Positions 44,687-51,875 of a stretch of DNA of 60,100 bases are shown here, piece after piece. Source of the DNA: Clostridia bacterium (lineage in GTDB: Bacteria; Bacillota; Clostridia; Christensenellales; Borkfalkiaceae). How positions within the stretch are numbered: position 1 is the first letter of the stretch; each line of letters begins with the position of its first letter. The notes beneath the pieces are model-generated. The model was given only the letters and a program-made list of their open reading frames with translations, had not been told where the DNA came from and made no database searches. The stretch lies in contig JAFWXT010000059.1 of assembly GCA_017522945.1 (NCBI GenBank), positions 1 to 60,100 of the forward strand, in the 5' to 3' direction. The translations under genes and the position numbers were made by a program.

Positions 44687-45634
44687 TCAGTGAGCTAACC
44701 TGTCACAGTTATTTAGGTCGATTAAATCGAAAAAAAACTTATCGCCGAATAAACGTTTATCTTTCTCTTTTGCATTATCGCTGTTTTTCCAAACGGTTAA
44801 AGGGCGCATGTGACAGTTTATTAAATTAGTTATATATAAAATTTTGTTAAATTGCTCTTTAGTTAGCTCTTTATTAGAACAATGCTCGGTTAAAAATAGG
44901 TATGCACTATAACCTTCGTGCCCATAAAAATGAGCAATTTCGGTTTTTTCACCCCTAAAATTTTCAAATTTCTTTGTGTAAAACTTGCCTATATCGTGAT
45001 ATTTTAAAGCAGTTTGAACCTCTTGGCTATAATTGTTTTTAACTGCAATCTCGTATGCCATATTGATATGCCCGTCTAAACTTAACGTATGATGCGGATT
45101 ATCTTGCGAAAACCCCTTTATCAAATTAAAATCAAATTCATAAGGAATATCGTAAGTTATAGGTATAATTTCATCCCAACCTTCAAAGTAACTTGGACAT
45201 TCAAAATTACAAAACATTTTATACATTGCCTCATAAGGCAAACGTGCGTAACCCTCGCGCAAGTTGTTACGTCGCAAACACTCTTCAATAGGTGTTATAA
45301 ATAAAATACATTTTTTTACGCAGTTAATTTTATAAAGCGATTTTCTAAAATTTATTCTGCGTTTGCGACCTAAATTAGTTGCATCGAAAACAACCGACAC
45401 TCCTTCATTTAAAGCGCTAATTGCCTGCATTTTTATATTATCAAACACAAATGCGTTTAAATTCGTGTTAGTGGGCAATTTTAACTCGCCATTTTCAATT
45501 TGCTTTACAAAATGAGCGCGAACAACGTCGGATGAAAGAATTTTATAGCCCATTTCACTGTATTTAGCCGTGAAGGTGCTTTTTCCACTACCCGGTAAAC
45601 CTACAAGCATTATAAATTCAACACTTTTTTGCAT
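44687..45634 (-). CDS. Polynucleotide kinase fused to HD phosphohydrolase
   Basis: A 315-residue bifunctional protein. Residues 1-165 form a P-loop kinase: Walker A GLPGSGKST (12-20), SSDVVR with D36 and R39 in the positions of the T4 Pnk general base and phosphate-binding Arg, VVFDATNLG, and an Arg-rich lid (RRNNLREGYARL). Residues 180-315 form an HD domain like that of CCA-adding enzymes: HH at 181-182, KYHDIGK with H213 and D214, HFYGHE, CHMRP and DLNNCDRLAH. I infer 5'-OH kinase plus 2',3'-cyclic phosphate or 3'-phosphate removal. A consensus promoter and AAAGGAGG precede it. Confidence 0.87.
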   Translation of the reverse strand: MQKSVEFIMLVGLPGSGKSTFTAKYSEMGYKILSSDVVRAHFVKQIENGELKLPTNTNLNAFVFDNIKMQAISALNEGVSVVFDATNLGRKRRINFRKSLYKINCVKKCILFITPIEECLRRNNLREGYARLPYEAMYKMFCNFECPSYFEGWDEIIPITYDIPYEFDFNLIKGFSQDNPHHTLSLDGHINMAYEIAVKNNYSQEVQTALKYHDIGKFYTKKFENFRGEKTEIAHFYGHEGYSAYLFLTEHCSNKELTKEQFNKILYITNLINCHMRPLTVWKNSDNAKEKDKRLFGDKFFFDLIDLNNCDRLAH

Positions 45635-45678
45635 GAATTGCCCTCCTTTTATAATAAAATTTAATTACAATATTACTT

Positions 45679-45707
45679 ATTATAGTTATTACAAGATAAA
45701 TTGTCAA
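45679..45707 (-). promoter_or_regulatory. Promoter of the RNA repair operon
   Basis: On the minus strand TTGACA (45702-45707) and TATAAT (45679-45684) are exactly 17 bases apart. A strong AAAGGAGGGC ribosome binding site precedes the start codon at 45634. The operon therefore looks constitutively expressed rather than silent; no operator is evident. Confidence 0.88.
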
Positions 45708-45731
45708 ACGAATAAATACCGCTTATAAAAG

Positions 45732-45758
45732 AAAAATCCTTTATTTTAAAGGATTTTT
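45732..45758 (-). terminator. Terminator overlapping the end of aroB
   Basis: AAAATCCTTTA and TAAAGGATTTT form a stem at the aroB stop codon with a T-rich tail on the minus strand. It insulates the RNA repair promoter from gtrA-aroB read-through. Confidence 0.72.
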
Positions 45759-46780
45759 TGCATAATTTCTTTTGTTTTATCTAATGATAACTGAGTTACT
45801 TTTACACCAATTTCGCTTGGAAGCGAAAAAGTTATCATATTATTTGAGTTCTTTTTATCTTTAAGCATATAAGGTAAAAGGTCATTTACGCTAATTTTTA
45901 TATTAACCGATAAAAAGTTATTTATTAAACTAAGAATTGAATCTAAACGTGAATTAGATATAAGTGAAAGTTCACTTGCGATTTTACTTTCAACTATTAA
46001 TCCAAAAGCAACCGCTTTAGCGTGGTTTATTTGATAATTTGAACTACTTTCAACCGCGTGCGCTACTGTGTGGCCTAAATTTAGAATTTTACGTTCATTT
46101 TGGTCGTACTCGTCCAACTTTACAAATTTTGACTTAATTGTTAAACAATCATATAAAATTTCTGCTAAATTGCTTTTTATATCCTTTAAAGTTTTAAAAT
46201 TAAGCAATTTTTCATAAAAGTTTTGATCGATTATAGCATATTTTACAATTTCGCTTAAACCATCACTAACAAGCTCGCTTGATAATCCGTTTAAAAACTC
46301 ACAATCGATAACAACGGCAAAAGGTTGATAAAAAGTGCCCCAAAAGTTTTTTATACCGCTTATATCAATAGCAGTTTTTCCGCCAATAGAAGCGTCACAA
46401 GCGCAAAGTAAGGTTGTTGGAATATTTATAAACTTAATTCCACGCATATAAACGCTTGCAACGAATGCACCCAAATCGCAAACTGTACCACCACCAACGT
46501 TGATTAAAACATCGTTACGTGAAATTGAATTTTCGCATAAAAAATCGGTAAGTTTTAATGCATTTTCAAGGTTTTTATTATTTTCACCGTCGTTTAAATA
46601 AAATGTATAACAACTAATATTATTTTCAACAAATTTGCTTTGAATTGCTTTAACGTAAGTTTTTACGGTTGGGCTCGCCACGAAAACAACTTTTTTAGAT
46701 GAAAAATCAATTAAACTTGGTAAAAGCGTAGCACTTTTAAAATATATAGTTGTATTTGGTATTATATTGATGCTATTCAT
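45746..46780 (-). CDS. aroB: 3-dehydroquinate synthase
   Basis: A 344-residue enzyme that cyclises DAHP to 3-dehydroquinate in the shikimate pathway, using NAD and a divalent metal. Family stretches are NVGGGTVCDLGAFVAS, YMRGIKFINIPTTLLCACDASIGGKTAID, GLSEIVKYA (metal Glu), NLGHTVAHAVES and INHAKAVAFGL (metal His residues). These split pieces cover the whole active site. No other aro genes are near. It overlaps gtrA by eight bases, an odd partner. A sugar-cyclase relative of AroB is possible, but all visible residues fit dehydroquinate synthase. Confidence 0.88.
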   Translation of the reverse strand: MNSINIIPNTTIYFKSATLLPSLIDFSSKKVVFVASPTVKTYVKAIQSKFVENNISCYTFYLNDGENNKNLENALKLTDFLCENSISRNDVLINVGGGTVCDLGAFVASVYMRGIKFINIPTTLLCACDASIGGKTAIDISGIKNFWGTFYQPFAVVIDCEFLNGLSSELVSDGLSEIVKYAIIDQNFYEKLLNFKTLKDIKSNLAEILYDCLTIKSKFVKLDEYDQNERKILNLGHTVAHAVESSSNYQINHAKAVAFGLIVESKIASELSLISNSRLDSILSLINNFLSVNIKISVNDLLPYMLKDKKNSNNMITFSLPSEIGVKVTQLSLDKTKEIMQKIL

Positions 46781-47225
46781 CTGTTAAACCATCCACTTGG
46801 TTATTTTCGCCCTTTTTAAAAACGAAAAGCTTTGAAAATATATAGTTTAAAATAATAATTACAACGTTAACGATAATCTTCCAAAGCCATGCAGTGCCGT
46901 GAAGAATATCAACTAAAAGATACATTGCACCTATGTTTACAAAAGATGAAACTATTCGTAAAGCAAAAAATGAAATTAGTTCCATTAAAAAACTTTTTGC
47001 CGTATTGGTTTTTGAATTAAACACAAATAATTTATTTGTTACGTATGCGAAAGTGATAGCTATAGTTTCACTTATTAAATTACTTACTAAATTATTACCA
47101 TTTAAGATAAGATAATAAAATAAACTAAACGAACCGATACTTACAAGCGTTGTAAGACCGCCAAAAAACAAATAACTTATTTGTTCGCGATATTTTTTTA
47201 ATATTTGCGTTAATTTATTAGCCAT
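46773..47225 (-). CDS. GtrA-family membrane protein
   Basis: A 150-residue protein with four hydrophobic helices and the GtrA opening YLFFGGLTTLVSIGSF near residue 18, plus FAYVTNKLFVFNS and NYIFSKLFVFKKG. GtrA proteins are thought to move lipid-linked sugars across the membrane for glycosylation of surface polymers. It has a good AAGGTG site and heads a two-gene unit with aroB. Confidence 0.88.
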   Translation of the reverse strand: MANKLTQILKKYREQISYLFFGGLTTLVSIGSFSLFYYLILNGNNLVSNLISETIAITFAYVTNKLFVFNSKTNTAKSFLMELISFFALRIVSSFVNIGAMYLLVDILHGTAWLWKIIVNVVIIILNYIFSKLFVFKKGENNQVDGLTDE

Positions 47226-47288
47226 AATTTCACCTTTTTAATTGTAACAAACAAAAAAAAGTTTGTCAAGCACTACCCTAAGCTATAT

Positions 47289-47318
47289 AAAAAAAGAGCG
47301 TTTTTACGCTCTTTTTTG
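47289..47318 (-). terminator. Terminator of the 461-residue exported protein gene
   Basis: AAAAAAGAGCG and CGCTCTTTTTT pair around a TTTTTA loop. It lies about 15 bases after the stop codon on the minus strand. Confidence 0.85.
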
Positions 47319-47332
47319 TAATTTTAAGTTAA

Positions 47333-48718
47333 TTACTTTTTAGCAACTTCGTTTACTTCTTCTTCCTCTTCTTCCTTTGGTTTAATGAAGATGATAAGAA
47401 TAATACCGATTAGTGATAAAAGTGCAATTCCTAAGAACATAAATGATAACCAGTTATTCTTTAAGAATTGAGTTTCATATTTAGCAGGTGTAAACTTTTC
47501 GTGTACTGAAACGCCCCAAGTTACTACTGTATCTGCGCCGTAGTCGTCACCAACTGTGATTACCAAATAATAATGACCTGCCTTTGTAGGAACGAATGAT
47601 AAAGTTGACTTATCAAATTTAAATTCTTCTTCATCAGTAATTCGTTTAGCAGTTGCAGTATCAGCTAATTTATCTGCACCTTCTCTAATCCAAGTAGTAA
47701 CGTCGTAACCAGCTTCTAAACCGCTTGCAGCATCACTTGATGGGTAATACCATAATTGATAATCAACTTGTTCATTATTAGCAACGATTGTGCGGTAACT
47801 GCTTAAATCGTTATAAGCTAAGTTGATAAAACCACGTTCGTATTTAGTAATATCTTTCTCGATAGTTACTTCAGGGCCTTGAACGTTATAAAATTCAAAG
47901 CTAAAGATAGGAGCTACTAAATTATCAGATTCATCATACCAACCATCTTCTTTTTGAGTTAAAGCTTCTTTATCAACTGTTAGCGCATTACCAAAAGAAT
48001 CTTTTAATTCAAAATAGAATTTGTAAGTACCAACTTTTGATAAAGTAATTTTTCTTGAAGATGATGAAGCAAATGAAGAAGATTGAGGAGCGCAGTAATA
48101 TAAAGTTGTACTATTTACGGCACTTGTTCCTAAAGTTTTTCTTAATTCAGAGTATGAATAGTAAGTAAAGTTTACAAGTTCATCACTAAGATAAGGAATT
48201 TCAATTGTATCGTTAAGTTTTTTAGGATTAGGCTCTTTAGTGCTACCATCAGGTTGCTTATCAGTTAAAATATCGTAAACAGAAGCAACGTATGCATCAT
48301 AGGCAGTTTTTTTAACTGTGTATTTGATTTCAGCATTTGCTTCAGCTGAACTAACTACTTTAAAAGTTGTTGCTGCATAATAACCTGCACCGGTAGTTCT
48401 ATCAATTAAAGTATTAACGTTATCAACCTTATGGAAAAGGTTATACTCAAAAGTTCCAGCAGTTAAAAATGTATGACTTTCTAAAGGATTTTCGGTTGCA
48501 GGATTGCTAGATGCGTAAGTAAAACCTGTTGCTTTAGTTTCGTCACCTTCTTGTTCAACAAAAAGTTTAGATAAAATATAGTCGCTACTATATTTAAAAC
48601 CTTGAACAAAAACAATTTCATTTGCAGCTGAAACTTTTGTTACTTTTGGTAAGGTTGTAAATGTTGCAAATACCGAAAGCACTGCTACGATAAATGCCGT
48701 AATCTTTCTAATTTTCAT
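47333..48718 (-). CDS. Exported membrane-anchored protein of unknown function
   Basis: A 461-residue protein that I do not recognise. It has a signal peptide (residues 1-31, ending KVSAANE), an ectodomain of about 380 residues with beta-rich, Ig-like segments (for example KVGTYKFYFELKDSFGN and TKAGHYYLVITVGDDYG), a C-terminal membrane helix (SFMFLGIALLSLIGIILIIF) and a short tail rich in Glu (KPKEEEEEEVNEVAKK). The two quoted segments look like copies of one domain. A good AGGAG site and a consensus promoter suggest high expression. The layout parallels the large lipoprotein at 40233. Confidence 0.75.
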   Translation of the reverse strand: MKIRKITAFIVAVLSVFATFTTLPKVTKVSAANEIVFVQGFKYSSDYILSKLFVEQEGDETKATGFTYASSNPATENPLESHTFLTAGTFEYNLFHKVDNVNTLIDRTTGAGYYAATTFKVVSSAEANAEIKYTVKKTAYDAYVASVYDILTDKQPDGSTKEPNPKKLNDTIEIPYLSDELVNFTYYSYSELRKTLGTSAVNSTTLYYCAPQSSSFASSSSRKITLSKVGTYKFYFELKDSFGNALTVDKEALTQKEDGWYDESDNLVAPIFSFEFYNVQGPEVTIEKDITKYERGFINLAYNDLSSYRTIVANNEQVDYQLWYYPSSDAASGLEAGYDVTTWIREGADKLADTATAKRITDEEEFKFDKSTLSFVPTKAGHYYLVITVGDDYGADTVVTWGVSVHEKFTPAKYETQFLKNNWLSFMFLGIALLSLIGIILIIFIKPKEEEEEEVNEVAKK

Positions 48719-48783
48719 AAGAAAACTCCTGAAAAAACATGCGCTTTACATAATGCGCGTAATTTTACATTATAATATATAGT

Positions 48784-48812
48784 ATTTTATACTATATTAA
48801 TTTTTTTGTCAA
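48784..48812 (-). promoter_or_regulatory. Promoter of the 461-residue exported protein gene
   Basis: On the minus strand TTGACA (48807-48812) is 17 bases from TAAAAT (48784-48789). The leader of about 60 bases carries a direct GCGCAT repeat, then AGGAG before the ATG. Confidence 0.68.
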
Positions 48813-48878
48813 TTAAATAAACTATTAAAAGCAAAAAAACAACTTATAATCGCTATTTTTTTTGCTTTTAGTTTAGCT

Positions 48879-49067
48879 TTACTCGTTTTCGTTATTATCT
48901 TTATTCTTCTTTTCTCGATTAGTTAGTTTGTTAAGTAAAGTTACACAACCAACTAATATGCCAATTACGATAAAGATACCTAACATTCCTTTACCCATAT
49001 ATTGAAATGAGTTTAAGAATCTGTTCCAATCAATGGTGATTGCTAATAAACTGTTTAATAATCTCAT
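48879..49067 (-). CDS. Small membrane protein, OadG-like (decarboxylase pump gamma subunit)
   Basis: A 62-residue protein with one membrane helix (GKGMLGIFIVIGILVGCVTLL) and a highly charged Lys, Asn and Glu tail. The sequence is too short for a firm family call. The helix pattern and its position one base after the oadB stop codon fit the gamma subunit of Na+-pumping decarboxylases, which tethers the complex and binds metal. Confidence 0.65.
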   Translation of the reverse strand: MRLLNSLLAITIDWNRFLNSFQYMGKGMLGIFIVIGILVGCVTLLNKLTNREKKNKDNNENE

Positions 49068-49068
49068 A

Positions 49069-50220
49069 TTAACCTCCGATTAGCGATAGAATTAAACCGC
49101 CGGCAATAACTGATGCAATTTGACCAGATACGTTAACTGCCATTGAGTGCATTAATAAGAAGTTTTGTGGATCTTCTTTTAAGCCCATTTTGTGAATTAC
49201 TCTACCCGACATTGGGAATGCCGAAATACCTGCAGCACCTATCATTGGGTTGATTTTTTCTTTTGCAAAAACGTTGTAAAGTTTAGCAAATAACACACCG
49301 CCTGCAGTATCAAATATGAATGCAAATAGACCAAGACCGATTACTAATAACGTTTCAACGCGAATAAAGTCATCGGCACGCATTTGAGTTGCAATAGTTA
49401 TACCTAAAAGTAAGGTGATTAGGTTTGCTAAAGTTTGTTGGGCAGTGTTTGATAGGTTATCTAAAACGCCACATTCACGAATTAAGTTACCAAACATTAG
49501 AAAACCAACAAGTGAAACCGACTTTGGTGCGATAATACCTGCAATAATCGTTACAAAGATAGGGAATAATATTTTTGTAAGTTTAGTAATCTTTTTGCCC
49601 TTATATTGCATACGGATTAAACGTTCTTTCTTTGTTGTTAAAAGTTTGATTACTGGTGGTTGAATGATAGGAACGAGCGCCATATAAGAATAAGCTGCCA
49701 CCATTACCGCACCTAAGATAGTGCTATCTTCGGCTAATAAAATTTTACCTACCATTATAGCCGTAGGACCGTCTGCTGCCCCGATAATACCAATTGTACC
49801 TGCTTCTTCAATTGGGAAGAAGATAGAAGCAATACAAAGAGTCATAAAAATACCAAATTGTGAAGCTGCGCCAAATAACATCAACTTTGGATTTGACAAA
49901 ATAGGAGCAAAGTCTATCATTGCACCGATACCAATAAATAAAAGTAATGGGAATAATTCGCCAAGTTCAATACCTGCGGTAAACAATACGTCTAACGCGC
50001 CAAGTTCTCCGCCATTAGTTAAAACACCACTCATAGGTAGGTTAACGAGTATTGCGCCGAACCCCATAGGTAAAAGTAGGGTTGGTTCCATATCTTTTTT
50101 AATTGCAAGATAAATAAGAACACCGCCCAAAATAATCATAAGCGCTTGTTTCCAAAGTAAGTTAGGATCAAGAGCATACGTTTGTGCGATACTTTCCCAC
50201 AAAAATTCTAAAAATTCCAT
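49069..50220 (-). CDS. oadB: Na+-transporting decarboxylase, beta subunit
   Basis: A 383-residue integral membrane protein with about nine to ten hydrophobic segments. Family stretches include GIGAMIDFAPILSNP, GAADGPTAIMVGK (with the Asp essential for Na+ movement), GAVMVAAYSYMALVP, FPMSGRVIH and LLMHSMAVNVSGQIASV. The subunit couples decarboxylation of a carboxybiotin to Na+ export. The carboxyltransferase alpha subunit and biotin carrier are not in this window, so the acid decarboxylated (oxaloacetate, methylmalonyl-CoA or glutaconyl-CoA) is unknown. It has a TAGGAG site. Confidence 0.93.
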   Translation of the reverse strand: MEFLEFLWESIAQTYALDPNLLWKQALMIILGGVLIYLAIKKDMEPTLLLPMGFGAILVNLPMSGVLTNGGELGALDVLFTAGIELGELFPLLLFIGIGAMIDFAPILSNPKLMLFGAASQFGIFMTLCIASIFFPIEEAGTIGIIGAADGPTAIMVGKILLAEDSTILGAVMVAAYSYMALVPIIQPPVIKLLTTKKERLIRMQYKGKKITKLTKILFPIFVTIIAGIIAPKSVSLVGFLMFGNLIRECGVLDNLSNTAQQTLANLITLLLGITIATQMRADDFIRVETLLVIGLGLFAFIFDTAGGVLFAKLYNVFAKEKINPMIGAAGISAFPMSGRVIHKMGLKEDPQNFLLMHSMAVNVSGQIASVIAGGLILSLIGG

Positions 50221-50261
50221 ATATTTTATCTCCTAATTTTTTCTTAAGTTAAAACTACATA

Positions 50262-50975
50262 TTAGAAAAACTCAATTTCCTTGGCAACGTCGAAATTCGA
50301 CCAAGGCGCGTTTTCTTTTGGTGGTTCAATTTTAAACACTAATCTTTCTTTTGATACGGGGTGAGTGAATGCAAGAGAAGTTGCCCAAAGCGACAAATTA
50401 CCCTTTCTTGCCTTTTCGCCACCGTAACGCATATCACCGTAAACAGGCGTGCCAATAGCAGACATTTGCACCCTGATTTGATGAGTTCTACCCGTGTGAA
50501 GTATTACCTTTGCTAAAGAAATACCTGCGTTCTTCTGTAAAATTTGATATTCAAGTTCACAAAATTTTGCGCCTTCAACGGTTGGTGGGCAAACGTAAAC
50601 CATATTGTTTACTACGTTTTTCTTAACGTAATGCTTTAAAACTGCCCTATCTTCGTTAGGAACACCCGCTAAAACCGCCATATATTTCTTTTCAAAATCG
50701 CCTTCACGCATTTGCTCTGAAAGTCTTGAAGCAGCCTTTGAACTTTTAGCGTAAACCATAACGCCACCGGTAACTCTATCAAGTCTATGAACAAGCCCGG
50801 CGTAAACGTTTCCAGGTTTGTTTTCACGAATTTTGATATGTTCTTTAACAATTGTTAAAAGGTCTTTATCTTTAGATTCATCTTCACAGCAAGGAACGTT
50901 TTGGGGTTTTAATACTACTATGATATGGTTATCTTCATAAACCACTATTAGGTCTTCAACTTTCATATCTATCAT
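50262..50975 (-). CDS. RluA-family pseudouridine synthase
   Basis: A 237-residue enzyme without an S4 domain. The catalytic aspartate lies in LVHRLDRVTGGVMVYAK, followed by family stretches KYMAVLAG and LHTGRTHQIRVQM, and PVYGDMRYGG. It converts specific uridines in rRNA or tRNA to pseudouridine; the exact site is unclear. The ATG overlaps the methyltransferase stop by four bases and follows AAGGAG. Confidence 0.92.
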   Translation of the reverse strand: MIDMKVEDLIVVYEDNHIIVVLKPQNVPCCEDESKDKDLLTIVKEHIKIRENKPGNVYAGLVHRLDRVTGGVMVYAKSSKAASRLSEQMREGDFEKKYMAVLAGVPNEDRAVLKHYVKKNVVNNMVYVCPPTVEGAKFCELEYQILQKNAGISLAKVILHTGRTHQIRVQMSAIGTPVYGDMRYGGEKARKGNLSLWATSLAFTHPVSKERLVFKIEPPKENAPWSNFDVAKEIEFF

Positions 50976-51871
50976 AGTTCATTCTCCTTTAAGCTCTTAG
51001 GTAAACTAACGCTTTCGCTAACAAAAATACCGCTTGCGCCACAAGGGAGCACTATTCCGTCTTCTGTTGGAAGACCAACTTCGTAAGCAAAAGTTTTTCC
51101 TGCGTAATTTTTTAAGTTTAGTGTTAGTATATTTTTTAAAACTTGTGGTTGTAAGCCCGTTGTATAACTGTTAATTAGGAAAAATAGCGGATTATCGGTT
51201 AAAACCTGTGCGCATAACTCTACAAGTGAATATAATTCGCTTTCAATCTTCCACATTTCACCGTTTGGACCGCGCCCATAACTCGGTGGGTCCATAAGTA
51301 TAGCGTCGTAACGGTTACCGCGCCTGATTTCGCGTTGCACGAACTTTTTGCAATCGTCAATTATATAACGAACAGGAGCATCTTGTAAACCTGATAAACG
51401 AATATTTTCGCCTGCACGCTCAACCATGTTTTTTGCCGCGTCAACGTGACAAACACTCGCGCCAGCCTTTAAGCAAGCAACGGTTGCTCCACCCGTATAA
51501 GCAAATAGGTTTAAAACTTTAATAGGGCGATTTGCATTTTGAATAAGCTCGCTCATAATATCCCAGTTAACCGCTTGTTCGGGAAATAAGCCGGTATGTT
51601 TAAAACCCATAGGTTTTATACAAAACTTAAGCTCTTTATAGGATATAGTCCATTCATCGGGCATTTTTTTGTAGTATTCCCAACCGCCACCGCCTGTAGA
51701 ACTGCGCAAATACTTTGCAGATAGCCCTTCGTATGAGCTAAGTGGTGTTTGTTCAGGCCAAATTACTTGCGGGTCGGGACGAAGTAAGATAATACCGCCC
51801 CAACGCTCAAGCTTATAGCCGTCACCGGTTGAAATTACGCTGTAATCCTTCCAATTATTAGCTGTTTTCAT
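50972..51871 (-). CDS. Class I SAM-dependent methyltransferase, RlmI/RlmK-like
   Basis: A 299-residue methyltransferase. The SAM-binding motif is VLNLFAYTGGATVACLKAGA, followed by VDAAKNMV, and the catalytic DPPSYGRGP. This resembles the C-terminal catalytic part of 23S rRNA methyltransferases such as RlmI, but without an N-terminal PUA domain. Its place between ileS and a pseudouridine synthase, with a four-base overlap, supports an RNA substrate. It starts four bases after the ileS stop. Confidence 0.87.
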   Translation of the reverse strand: MKTANNWKDYSVISTGDGYKLERWGGIILLRPDPQVIWPEQTPLSSYEGLSAKYLRSSTGGGGWEYYKKMPDEWTISYKELKFCIKPMGFKHTGLFPEQAVNWDIMSELIQNANRPIKVLNLFAYTGGATVACLKAGASVCHVDAAKNMVERAGENIRLSGLQDAPVRYIIDDCKKFVQREIRRGNRYDAILMDPPSYGRGPNGEMWKIESELYSLVELCAQVLTDNPLFFLINSYTTGLQPQVLKNILTLNLKNYAGKTFAYEVGLPTEDGIVLPCGASGIFVSESVSLPKSLKENEL

Positions 51872-51875
51872 CTTT

